Position numbers and translations under genes: made by a program. The notes under the pieces are model-generated. The model ran no database searches and was not told where the DNA came from. It worked only from the letters and a program-made list of their open reading frames with translations. From CAYTLW01 sp964438735 (GTDB lineage: Bacteria > Myxococcota_A > UBA9042), in NCBI GenBank assembly GCA_964438735.1, contig CAYTLW010000065.1, forward strand, positions 1-39,475: 39,475 bases of DNA. The letters run 5' to 3'. This document shows positions 7,247 to 15,178 of the stretch, in pieces. The number at the start of each line of letters is the position of its first letter. The first letter of the stretch is position 1.

Positions 7247-8449
7247 ATGACGACCCGTTGCTCGACCGGCCGCTATGTCTTCCACGTTGCACGCGCCCGA
7301 TGGCTTGTGCTCATGCTGGCGTTCGTCGGCTTTGCTGGCGCGCAACCGGCGGTGGCGGCGCCCAATACCATCGGCGTGCAAGCGGTCGTTCGCGGTCTGG
7401 GTGGCGTGCCCGTCGCAGATGGCAGCTACGCCATCCGTTTCGCCCTGTACGTGGCGGCCAAGGGCGGCGCGCCGATCTGGCAGGAGGGACCCATCGCCAC
7501 GCAGGTGGTCGGGGGATTGTTCAGCCACGCGCTCGGCAGTTCGAAGCCGTTGACCGCCGAAGTGGTCGCGCCCGGCAAGGCACGATGGCTCGGCTTGACC
7601 GTCGAAAAGGAGGCCGAACTGCCGCGCGTGCCGTTGCATGCGGTGCCCTGGGCCTTGCGCGCGGCGGTGGCCGAGGGGGTGTCCTGCACGGCCTGTATCC
7701 AGCCCGCGCAGCTCAACCTCAGCAAGGGCCTGGACCTGGGGGATAAGGGGCTGAAGGTGAACCTCACCGGCAAGCCGCCGACCTGCACCGCCAAGACGGC
7801 CGGTCTGCTGATGTACGACACAAAGAAGGGCAGGCTGATCGTCTGCGACGGCGCGGCATGGCGGAAGCTGGCAGCCGTACGAATCGGCACCGAGGACAAC
7901 CCAGCCAAGAGCTGCAAGCACATCCTGGCCCAGGATCCGGGCGCCCCGTCCGCGCGCTACTGGCTGTCGCCCAAACCCGACTTGAAGCTCCAACTCCGCT
8001 GCGACATGAACACCGCCGGCGGCGGCTGGATCGTCGTGGGCCACGACAAGGTCGACAAGAACATCCACGACAACGCAGCCGCTGATCCGTCGGACCTGGT
8101 GACTTCGCTGCAATACGAGGTCGACACCAAGCAGTTGGGCGCCCTGCTCGCCGCCACCAAGGAGCGGCGTCAATTCTTCGAGAAGACATGCCGAGACTCC
8201 ATCATGAACAAGGAGCACGGCAAGCAGCACATCGCCTTCTCGGTGCCTGGCGGCGCCAAGGTGAAGTCCTCGACCGTGTTCTTCAACGGCACACAGACGG
8301 CCTGCGACACCAACGACAAGACGTGGGCGACCGTCAAGACCAGCTTCGTCGACACGCCGAACATCCCGATCATGGGGCTGTGGGGCGGCGACGGCGAGCT
8401 CGTCGGCGAGGTGGGCATCTACCGCATCGGCCCCCTCTTGCTGAGATAG
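7247..8449 (+). CDS. Secreted protein with C-terminal fibrinogen-like domain
   Basis: A 400-residue exported protein. ATG 7247 is chosen because AGGAGGA (7234-7240) precedes it and a signal peptide follows (hydrophobic core about 17-32, possible cleavage after AVAA near 38). Residues about 40-142 have the layout of a domain common in myxobacterial exported proteins: GSYAIRFALY, IWQE, a GLFSHALG turn, and ARWLGL ending in VPWALRA. Residues about 184-208 carry a second recurrent module (GLLMYDT, ICDGAAW pattern). From about 222 to the end is a fibrinogen/collagen-propeptide-like domain, with SCKHIL, YWLSP, LRCDMNTAGGGW and a closing YRIGP. Such domains bind glycans or proteins; the ligand is unknown. 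The longer frame upstream (from 7079) is Arg-rich and unlikely to be translated. Confidence 0.8.
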   Translation: MTTRCSTGRYVFHVARARWLVLMLAFVGFAGAQPAVAAPNTIGVQAVVRGLGGVPVADGSYAIRFALYVAAKGGAPIWQEGPIATQVVGGLFSHALGSSKPLTAEVVAPGKARWLGLTVEKEAELPRVPLHAVPWALRAAVAEGVSCTACIQPAQLNLSKGLDLGDKGLKVNLTGKPPTCTAKTAGLLMYDTKKGRLIVCDGAAWRKLAAVRIGTEDNPAKSCKHILAQDPGAPSARYWLSPKPDLKLQLRCDMNTAGGGWIVVGHDKVDKNIHDNAAADPSDLVTSLQYEVDTKQLGALLAATKERRQFFEKTCRDSIMNKEHGKQHIAFSVPGGAKVKSSTVFFNGTQTACDTNDKTWATVKTSFVDTPNIPIMGLWGGDGELVGEVGIYRIGPLLLR

Positions 8450-8472
8450 ACACCGCCGGGCACAACGCGTGT

Positions 8473-9558
8473 ATGCTACGGCCCCTCGCCCAACAAACGG
8501 CGCCCGATGGGCCGACACAGGGGGCCGATCTGAAGCTCGAGCCAGGCCACGAACCCATCGCGAAGCCCCAGCCCGCATGGCGACGCCTGCTCTCGCTGGT
8601 GCTGCGAGTCGGCGGCCTGGCGGGCAGCGTGTGGCTGCTCAGCGTGACCGTGGACTTCGAGGACATCGGCGAGCTCCTGGCCCAGTTGCCGGTGTGGGTG
8701 GCGCTGTCGCTGTACGCCTTGACCCTGCTCCGTACTTACCTGACCGGCCTGCGCTGGTCCTGGCTCTGCCCACCCGCGGCCGGCCTGGGCGCCCTGGCCT
8801 GCACCCGACTGATGCTCATCGGCGCGGCCCTGGGGCTGCTCCTGCCCAGCGTGGTCGGCAGCGATCTGGGCCGTTCCGTCTTCGTATTGCGCGAGGCGAA
8901 AGCCGAAAAAGGCGGCGCGCTGCTCTCCATGGTCGCGGACCGGGTGGTGGGCCTGGTCTCAGTGCTGCTGTTTGGACTGGCTGGCTGCCTGCTGACACCG
9001 GTGCTGGTGGACCGACATCTCTACGCCGGCCTGTTCACCCTGGCGCTGCTTGGTGTGTTGGCCGTGGCCTGGGTCGGTCTGCACACGGGATTGCAACAAC
9101 GAGTCCTCGCCTGGGCGACCTCCGGCGGCAGACTCGGCCAGCTGGCCCTGCCCTGGATGCGGAGCGCTTTCGACGCCCTGAACGCCTACCGCGAACGCCC
9201 ACGTATGGCCCTGGCTGCGCTGCTGCTCTGCGTGCCGATCCACGTCCTGTCGTTTTCCATCGGCTGGTTCGGCGCCCTGGCGCTGGGCATCTCCATCGGC
9301 TGGATGACCCTGGCCGCGGTCATCGCCATCATCTGGGTCGTGACCATGCTGCCCATCAGCTTCGGCGGTTTGGGCCTGCGCGAGCTCGGTTTCGTCTTCC
9401 TGCTGACCGGTTCCGGCATCACCGCAGCCCAGGCGAGCGCCGTGGCGGTTGTGCTATCCGGCCTGGTCGTGGCGACCGCGGTGACGGGTGTGCCGCTGAT
9501 GTGGCTGGGCCGGGGCGGCGGGACGACAGAAGCGGCTGGGAGGAGCACAACTGTCTGA
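8473..9558 (+). CDS. Polytopic membrane protein, UPF0104 / lysylphosphatidylglycerol synthase TM family
   Basis: A 361-residue integral inner-membrane protein with about eight hydrophobic segments, starting near residue 37 after a hydrophilic N-tail. It has LLPSVVGSDLGRSVFVLREA in the first third and FGGLGLRELGF near the C-terminus; this P..(G)GLG.RE pattern is typical of the UPF0104/LPG_synthase_TM (AglD-like) family. Members are flippase domains or act in lipid and glycan transfer; no catalytic half is attached here. The start at ATG 8473, 23 bp after the fibrinogen-like gene, is preferred because the frame upstream of it is an Arg-rich shadow of that gene. The two genes may be co-transcribed. 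Confidence 0.83.
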   Translation: MLRPLAQQTAPDGPTQGADLKLEPGHEPIAKPQPAWRRLLSLVLRVGGLAGSVWLLSVTVDFEDIGELLAQLPVWVALSLYALTLLRTYLTGLRWSWLCPPAAGLGALACTRLMLIGAALGLLLPSVVGSDLGRSVFVLREAKAEKGGALLSMVADRVVGLVSVLLFGLAGCLLTPVLVDRHLYAGLFTLALLGVLAVAWVGLHTGLQQRVLAWATSGGRLGQLALPWMRSAFDALNAYRERPRMALAALLLCVPIHVLSFSIGWFGALALGISIGWMTLAAVIAIIWVVTMLPISFGGLGLRELGFVFLLTGSGITAAQASAVAVVLSGLVVATAVTGVPLMWLGRGGGTTEAAGRSTTV

Positions 9559-9563
9559 ATCGC

Positions 9564-9585
9564 AAGGAATTCATCTGGAATTCTT
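9564..9585. other. Small hairpin with two GAATTC arms
   Basis: AAGGAATTC and GAATTCTT can pair around ATCTG, with one bulged G. It lies 6 bp after the stop of the UPF0104 gene and 46 bp before the next start. There is no T-run behind it, so it is at best a weak terminator or an mRNA-end structure. Confidence 0.35.
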
Positions 9586-9630
9586 GGACAGGTGCAGGAA
9601 TTGTGAATCAAGTGCTTTGGTTTCAGTGAT

Positions 9631-11085
9631 ATGACTCGAAATCATCTCCGGCTCACTCCGCTTTTCCTGTCCGCCATCCTGGCGATGGCTTGCGGTGAGG
9701 AGCCGGCGACGGACACGGGCGCAGAGACGGTCACAGACACGGGCACGGGCACGGGCACGGGCACGGTCACGGTCACGGGCACGGGCACGGTCACGGACAC
9801 AGACACGGTCACGGACGCGGGCACAGACCCGGACACGGCCCCCGACACGGCCTGGACCCCATTCCAACCCGGCCCCAAACCCACTGCCCGCCTCTGGCCC
9901 GTGCACGGCGAGGTCTGGATCCTCCAGATCGGCGTCGACAGCTTCCTGCCCAAAATGGGCGAGGCCGCCATTGTGGTCGGTCCTGACGGCACCATCGTGC
10001 TCATCGACGTGGGCAACGACAAACACGCCAAGCAGGTACGCAAGCTCGTCGAGGCCCTCAACACGGACCACCTGACGCCCGCCAACGGCTACGCCAAACG
10101 CAGCAAGCGCCAGGTGGAGTGGCTGCTGCTGACCCACTGGCATGCGGACCACGTGGGCGGCGCGGAGGAGCTGCTCGATGGCGACGACAAGTTGAGCGTC
10201 GTTGGCGGCGTTATTCATCGCGGCTGGGTGGATGTGAGCGAGGCCACCAACGCCGAGCATTGGAGCGCGCTGTGCAACCTGCTGCGCGGCAAGCTGTCCA
10301 AGCTCGACAAGGGCCTGTGTGTGCCGGCCAAGCTGCCGGGCTGCGACCTGGACGACATCGACTTCGACAAGGTCGGCCACTACCCGGCCACACATTGCGA
10401 CCACCTGGCCCTGGGTGCGTTGGGCGACACATCAGACGATGCCGGCGCGGCGCCGACGTATCTGAAGCTGGGTTCCGGGGCGCGCCTGACCCTGCTGGCT
10501 GCCGACACCTGGCTCGGCGGCGGTGTCATCAAGGCCACCGGCACCAAGGGCTGGGATGAGAACAACCACGAGAACGCGCGCAGCCTGGTGGGTATGATCC
10601 AGCACGGCGACTTCCGCTACCACTTCGGCGGCGACCTGACCGGCGCTGGCACCTCCGCGGCGCCGGATGTGGAGACGCCCCTGGTGGCCCATGTGGCGCC
10701 GAAACACTGGCATTTACATGGCGTGGACGTGGTGCACAGCCATCACCACGCTCGCAAGACCAGCAACAACCAGGCCCTGGCCGACGCGCTGGCGCCCAAA
10801 GATGGCCGCAGCCGCAACGTGGTCGCCGGCGTCAGCAAGCTGCACCTGGGTTCACCGCAGGACGAGGTGGTGGAGCGCTGGACGGGCAAGGGTCGGCTGG
10901 GCACCGGTCGGCTGTGGACCACGTACACCACGTTGACGGGCGCCAAACCCAAGGACTTCGCCGCCATCATCGACGCCGACGGCGACGTGGTGACGCGCAC
11001 GGTTCAGGGTGGCGTGGGCTACTGGATGCAGGCGCCCGAGACCGGCACCGCCATGGCGTTCGAGAGCGTTCGACACGTCAAGTAG
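9631..11085 (+). CDS. Metallo-beta-lactamase-fold lipoprotein with Thr/Gly/Asp linker
   Basis: A 484-residue lipoprotein: hydrophobic signal with lipobox LAMAC (C21), then a low-complexity Thr-Gly-Asp-Val linker (about 27-74) coded by hexamer repeats. A metallo-hydrolase domain follows, resembling the extracellular ComEC/Rec2 lactamase domain. It has IDVGND near 125, the HxHxDH metal motif at H169/H171/D173/H174, NHENARSLV, FGGDL and HSHHHAR. These supply the usual zinc ligands, so activity is plausible; the substrate (phosphodiester, nucleic acid or other) is not determinable. ATG 9631 gives an immediate lipoprotein signal; no good ribosome binding site is visible. It stands alone, converging on the molybdenum hydroxylase genes. 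Confidence 0.85.
   Translation: MTRNHLRLTPLFLSAILAMACGEEPATDTGAETVTDTGTGTGTGTVTVTGTGTVTDTDTVTDAGTDPDTAPDTAWTPFQPGPKPTARLWPVHGEVWILQIGVDSFLPKMGEAAIVVGPDGTIVLIDVGNDKHAKQVRKLVEALNTDHLTPANGYAKRSKRQVEWLLLTHWHADHVGGAEELLDGDDKLSVVGGVIHRGWVDVSEATNAEHWSALCNLLRGKLSKLDKGLCVPAKLPGCDLDDIDFDKVGHYPATHCDHLALGALGDTSDDAGAAPTYLKLGSGARLTLLAADTWLGGGVIKATGTKGWDENNHENARSLVGMIQHGDFRYHFGGDLTGAGTSAAPDVETPLVAHVAPKHWHLHGVDVVHSHHHARKTSNNQALADALAPKDGRSRNVVAGVSKLHLGSPQDEVVERWTGKGRLGTGRLWTTYTTLTGAKPKDFAAIIDADGDVVTRTVQGGVGYWMQAPETGTAMAFESVRHVK
9711..9856 (+). repeat. GGCACG/GTCACG hexanucleotide repeat tract
   Basis: A run of related hexamers (GGCACG, GTCACG, GACACG, with AGACAC variants) in frame within the metallo-hydrolase lipoprotein gene, encoding alternating TG, TV and TD. 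Because the unit is six bases, slippage changes linker length without breaking the frame. Confidence 0.9.
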
Positions 11086-11121
11086 AGACGTGTGCCGCAC
11101 CTCGACCCATCGCGCCCTCGG

Positions 11122-13356
11122 TCACACCAACGGCAACTTCCGCAATCGTTTGCCCGTGGCCGCAAAGAGCGCGTTGGCCACGGCTGGCGCCACCGGTGGC
11201 ACGCCGAGTTCGCCGACACCACCCACTGGCGCCGTGCTTTCGACCAGGTGCACCTCGACCGTGGGCATGTCCTTGAAGCCGACGATGTCGAACTGGTGGA
11301 AGTTGCCCTGCACCACCTCGCCCTCGGCGAAGTTCATCTCTCCGTAGAGCGCCGCCGACAGTGCGTAGGCGACGCCCCCCTCGATTTGTGCACTCACACC
11401 ATCGGGGTGAATGATCCGGCCGCAGTCCACGGCGGCGACGATTCGCAACACGCTCAGCTTGTCATCATCATCGACGGCCACCTCGGCGACCATGCCGATG
11501 TGGCTGCCGTAGCCGCTCACACAGGCCAGCCCGCGGCCCTGGCTCTTGGCCATCGGTTTGCCCCAGCCCGCTTTGTCCGCGGCCAGCTGCAGCACGGTCT
11601 TCAGGCGGGTGGCGCCGCCCATCATGGAGGTTCGGAACTGGAGCGGATCGTGTCCGCCGGCGTGGGCGAGTTCGTCCAGGAAGCACTCCTGTGCGAATGG
11701 ATTCTGCGACAGGTAGACCGACCGCCACCAGGTGATGGGCACAGGCGTATTGGCCATGACGTAGCCCACGTACAGGTTGGCCACGTTGTAGGGCATGTTG
11801 GCCACGCCGGAGACCGCGCTCCAATCCATGCCGGAGGACTTGTTCGGGCTGCCGATAGATGGCGCGATGACCACGTGCGACAGAGCGCTCAGCTGCTTGG
11901 CTTTGTCGAGCCCGCCCGACATCACGTGTCGGCTGAAGGGGCGATGCCACGACAATCGGGTGTCGTCTTCGCGACTCCACAACACCTGCACCGGCGCGCC
12001 CACCGCCTTGGAAACGCGCACCGCTTCGACAACGAAGTCCGTACGATGGCCGCAGCCGAAGCGGCCGCCCGCGTACGTGGTGTGCACGTCGACCGCCGCC
12101 TGTGGCAGACCGAGCACATTGGACGCCGCCTTGCGGGCTGACATGGGGTTCTGGGTCGGCGCCCAGATGGTGCAGTGATCAGCCTTGACGTCGGCCAGAC
12201 AGACAAAGGGCTCCATGGGCACGTGGGCCAGGAAGGGCACCTGGTAGACCTCGTCCAGTCGCTGCGCCGCGGCCGCCAGCGCCGCCGTCGGCTTGCCCAC
12301 GTTCTTGGCCGTCTTGGGGGTCTTCTTGGCGCCGGCATCCAGCACCGCCTGCAGGGTGCCGTCGTCCATGTTGCCGTGCGGGCCCGGATTGAAGGTCACG
12401 GTCAACGCCTTGCGCCCCTTCAAGGCGGCCCAGGTCGACTTCGCCACCACCGCCACGCCCGATGGCACCTGTACGACCTGCTCCACTCCGGGCACCGAGA
12501 GAGATGCTTTGGACTCGAACGACTTGACGCTGCCGCCGGGCACCATGGGGCGCACCACCGCGGCGAATCGCATACCTTCGACGCGCACATCGGCGCCATA
12601 AAGCGCGCTGCCGTCCACCTTGGACGGGCTGTCCAGCCGATCGTGATCGGTGCCGATAATCCGATACTTCGACGTCTTCTTGAGCGGCGCCGACTTGGGC
12701 ACTGGCAGGTTCTTCGCCACCGACACCAGCTCGCCGTAGCCAAGCCGTTTGCCGCTCGCTGGATGTACCACCTCGCCGGGTTCGGTGATGCAGCCGGCGA
12801 CGTCTACCTGCCAGGTCTGGGCGGCGGCGGTGAGCAACATGGCGCGGGCGGTGGCGCCGGCCATGCGCAGTGGTTTGTAGGAGTAGCGGATGCTCATGCT
12901 GCCGCCGGTGGACATTGCGCCATAGGCAGGGTCGGCGATGACGCCCTCGGCGCGCACATTCTTCCAGTCCGCGTCCAGCTCTTCAGCCGCCGCCATGGCC
13001 AGGGCCGTGCGCACGCCCTGCCCCATCTCGGTGCGGGCGACGAAGACAGTGACCTGGCCGTTGGAGTCCAGGTGCAGGAAGACGCTCGGCTCCATGGTCT
13101 CAGGCGGCGTCTTGGCGATGTCTTCCGCGGCGATGTCTTCAACGGCATCCGCCACGACCGCCACGTCTGGCTCGGGCGTGGGGCCGGCGTCGACCCCCGT
13201 GTCGGCCTTGCCAGCGCCGGTGTCCAGGTCGGCGGTGGCGGCCCCGGGCTCGTCCTTTGTGCAGTTGGGCAGCACCACGCCCAGAAGCAGGCCGCCGCCG
13301 GAGAGGGCGGAGATCTGCAGGAAGCGCCGGCGATCGATCTTGATGACGGTCGCCAT
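11122..13356 (-). CDS. Molybdopterin-binding subunit of an IorB-type aldehyde/heterocycle oxidoreductase
   Basis: A 744-residue large subunit of the xanthine dehydrogenase family, isoquinoline 1-oxidoreductase beta type. It carries the molybdenum-pterin cofactor and hydroxylates N-heterocycles or aldehydes. The start at ATG 13356 is set by AAGGAGG upstream and by a twin-arginine signal (RRRFLQ at residues 9-14) followed by a hydrophobic segment and a cysteine (LPNC). An unusual 70-residue Asp/Ala/Pro-rich linker then precedes the catalytic part. Typical motifs: HLDSNGQVTVFVARTEMGQG, AEELDADW, APTQNPM, GGRFGCG, and an IEGGVAYALSAALYGE block near the end. It starts 1 bp after the stop of the 2Fe-2S subunit gene. 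No XdhC-type maturation gene is nearby. Substrate unknown. Confidence 0.9.
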   Translation of the reverse strand: MATVIKIDRRRFLQISALSGGGLLLGVVLPNCTKDEPGAATADLDTGAGKADTGVDAGPTPEPDVAVVADAVEDIAAEDIAKTPPETMEPSVFLHLDSNGQVTVFVARTEMGQGVRTALAMAAAEELDADWKNVRAEGVIADPAYGAMSTGGSMSIRYSYKPLRMAGATARAMLLTAAAQTWQVDVAGCITEPGEVVHPASGKRLGYGELVSVAKNLPVPKSAPLKKTSKYRIIGTDHDRLDSPSKVDGSALYGADVRVEGMRFAAVVRPMVPGGSVKSFESKASLSVPGVEQVVQVPSGVAVVAKSTWAALKGRKALTVTFNPGPHGNMDDGTLQAVLDAGAKKTPKTAKNVGKPTAALAAAAQRLDEVYQVPFLAHVPMEPFVCLADVKADHCTIWAPTQNPMSARKAASNVLGLPQAAVDVHTTYAGGRFGCGHRTDFVVEAVRVSKAVGAPVQVLWSREDDTRLSWHRPFSRHVMSGGLDKAKQLSALSHVVIAPSIGSPNKSSGMDWSAVSGVANMPYNVANLYVGYVMANTPVPITWWRSVYLSQNPFAQECFLDELAHAGGHDPLQFRTSMMGGATRLKTVLQLAADKAGWGKPMAKSQGRGLACVSGYGSHIGMVAEVAVDDDDKLSVLRIVAAVDCGRIIHPDGVSAQIEGGVAYALSAALYGEMNFAEGEVVQGNFHQFDIVGFKDMPTVEVHLVESTAPVGGVGELGVPPVAPAVANALFAATGKRLRKLPLV

Positions 13357-13357
13357 A

Positions 13358-13816
13358 TCAGCCCTCCTTCGCGGCGCGCTCAATGGCCAGGCCGATGCGC
13401 TCGTAGGTGCCACAGCGGCAGAGCACACCGGACATGGCGCTGGCGATCTGCGCCTTGGAGGGTTTGGGCGTGGCCGCCAGCAGGGCGGCGGCGGTCATCA
13501 GCTGGCCGGGCTGGCAGTAGCCGCATTGGGAGACGGACTCTTCGAGCCAGGCCTTCTGCAGGGGATGGTCGCCATGCTTGGACAGCCCCTCGATGGTGGT
13601 CACGCTCTTGCTGGCCACGTCGCCGATGGTCGTCACACAGGAGCGTTCGGGCTCGCCCTCCACCAGCACCGTGCAGCTGCCACAGAGGCCGATGCCGCAG
13701 GCGTACTTGGTGCCGGTCAGGTGCAGGCTGTCGCGCAGCACCCAGAGCAGCGGCGTGTTCGGGTCGGCGTCCACCGACCTGGCCTTGCCGTTGATGGTCA
13801 ACTCGATGGCAGCCAT
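13358..13816 (-). CDS. 2Fe-2S subunit of the IorAB-type oxidoreductase
   Basis: A 152-residue electron-transfer subunit that passes electrons from the molybdenum subunit. The N-terminal ferredoxin-like cluster is held by C40, C45, C48 and C60 (CGIGLCGSC plus a later Cys). The second, helical domain has C98, C101, C133 and C135 (CGYCQPG and CRCGTY). All eight cysteines of the IorA/CoxS family are present and the length is normal. No export signal is seen; such subunits typically travel with a Tat-signal-bearing partner, here the downstream large subunit. First gene of the two-gene operon. Confidence 0.94.
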   Translation of the reverse strand: MAAIELTINGKARSVDADPNTPLLWVLRDSLHLTGTKYACGIGLCGSCTVLVEGEPERSCVTTIGDVASKSVTTIEGLSKHGDHPLQKAWLEESVSQCGYCQPGQLMTAAALLAATPKPSKAQIASAMSGVLCRCGTYERIGLAIERAAKEG

Positions 13817-13911
13817 TGCGCCTCCAGCGGCCTCCGGGCCAGCGGCAATCTTGCCTGAACGGCCGTCCTGACACCATACCGGGGACCATCGATTGGCTTC
13901 AAAATGTACAT

Positions 13912-13940
13912 ATCAATTCCATTTTGCGACCTGTTATGCT
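13912..13940 (+). promoter_or_regulatory. Weak candidate promoter of the DUF4143 ATPase
   Basis: An A/T-rich island (13897-13950) stands out from the GC-rich surroundings. TATGCT (13935-13940) is a fair -10; the element 17 bp upstream (ATCAAT) is a poor -35. ATGTACA occurs at 13904-13910 and 13947-13953, 43 bp apart, flanking it. Confidence 0.3.
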
Positions 13941-13970
13941 ATCTCGATGTACAGAATCACTGGAGTGTGC

Positions 13971-15119
13971 ATGTACCTCCGTCATCTCGAACCGCCCCCC
14001 GGCAAGAGCTTCTTCCTCTTCGGCCCACGCGGCACCGGCAAGTCCACCTGGATCCGGCACCAGCTGCGGCCGGCGCTGACCATCGACCTGCTGGACTCGC
14101 GCCTGTACACCCGACTGCTCGCCGACCCGGCCGCCCTGCGCCAGTTGATCCCCGACGACGTCGAGGGCGTGGTCGCCATCGACGAGGTTCAGCGCGTGCC
14201 AGCGCTGCTGCATGAGGTCCACCGCCTGATCGAGGACCGCGGGCTGGTCTTCGCTCTGACCGGGTCGAGCGCGCGCACCCTGCGCCGGTCCGGTGTCAAC
14301 CTGCTGGCCGGCCGGGCGCTGACCTGTCGGATGCATCCGCTGACCTGCGCGGAGCTGGGGGCGGACTTCGACCTGTCGTTCGCGCTGCGCTATGGCCAGC
14401 TGCCGGCGCTGCGCAACGAGCCCGATCCGGATCGATTCCTGGCCAGTTATGTGCAGACCTACCTGCGCGAGGAGGTGATGCACGAAGGTCTCGTCCGCAA
14501 CCTGGCCGCCTTCACGCGTTTTCTGCAGGCAGCCAGCTTCAGCCACGCAGCCCAGTTGAGCGTGGCCGACGTCGCTCGTGAGTGTTCGGTGGATCGTCGC
14601 ACGGTCAGCGCCTGGTTCGATGTGCTCGAGGACCTGCTGCTGGGCGTGCGTGTGCCGGTGTTCCGCCGCCGAGCCCGCCGCGCGGTGGTCGCCCACCCGA
14701 AGTTCTACCTCTTCGACGCGGGCATCTTCCGGGCGCTGCGACCGCGCGGCCCCCTGGATCGGCCAGAGGAGATCGCCGGCGCCGCCATGGAGGGATTGGT
14801 CTGGCAGGAGCTGCGGGCTGTGAATGACCTGCACAATCTGGGCTACGAGATCTTCTTCTGGCGCACGCGGGGAGGCTCCGAGGTGGACTTCGTGCTCTAC
14901 GGTGAGCGGGGCATCGTCGCCATCGAGGTCAAGCATGCCGCCAGGATCCGCGAACGGGATCTGCGCGGCCTGCGCACGTTCGGCGATGAGTATCCAGGCG
15001 CGCGCCTGGTGCTGGTCAACCTGGCCGATGCTTCCGAGCAACGCGGCGACGTCTCGGTCTGGCCTGGCCACCGCTTCTGGCCCGAACTGCCAACCCTGCT
15101 TGCGGCGCCAAACGGCTGA
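13971..15119 (+). CDS. ATP-binding protein, AAA_14/DUF4143 family
   Basis: A 382-residue protein with an N-terminal P-loop ATPase (FGPRGTGKST at about 17-26, Walker B VVAIDEVQRVP near 66-76, a sensor-like ALTGSS). The C-terminal DUF4143 domain has a restriction-endonuclease-like core, with FFWRTRGGSEVDFVLYGE and IAIEVKH near 304-340. The E..D..ExK pattern is intact. Cellular role is not established; members are common singletons in accessory genomes. ATG 13971 is preferred (TGGAG five bases upstream, and the family consensus starts there); ATG 13947 in the same frame is the alternative. A related intact gene and a broken one occur at 31823 and 31298. Confidence 0.88.
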   Translation: MYLRHLEPPPGKSFFLFGPRGTGKSTWIRHQLRPALTIDLLDSRLYTRLLADPAALRQLIPDDVEGVVAIDEVQRVPALLHEVHRLIEDRGLVFALTGSSARTLRRSGVNLLAGRALTCRMHPLTCAELGADFDLSFALRYGQLPALRNEPDPDRFLASYVQTYLREEVMHEGLVRNLAAFTRFLQAASFSHAAQLSVADVARECSVDRRTVSAWFDVLEDLLLGVRVPVFRRRARRAVVAHPKFYLFDAGIFRALRPRGPLDRPEEIAGAAMEGLVWQELRAVNDLHNLGYEIFFWRTRGGSEVDFVLYGERGIVAIEVKHAARIRERDLRGLRTFGDEYPGARLVLVNLADASEQRGDVSVWPGHRFWPELPTLLAAPNG

Positions 15120-15178
15120 TTCGGCGCGCTCCCCAACGCGCTTTGCCCAGCGCGCCGCAACCGAGCTACCCTGCGGCC

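Noticed and set aside
7241..8578. 445-codon minus-strand frame over the fibrinogen-like gene
   Set aside because: Composition is that of an antisense shadow, and the plus-strand gene has a ribosome binding site, signal peptide and known domains.
9711..9856. CRISPR-like or satellite DNA
   Set aside because: The tract consists of contiguous hexamers inside a coding frame with no spacers; it is a protein linker repeat.
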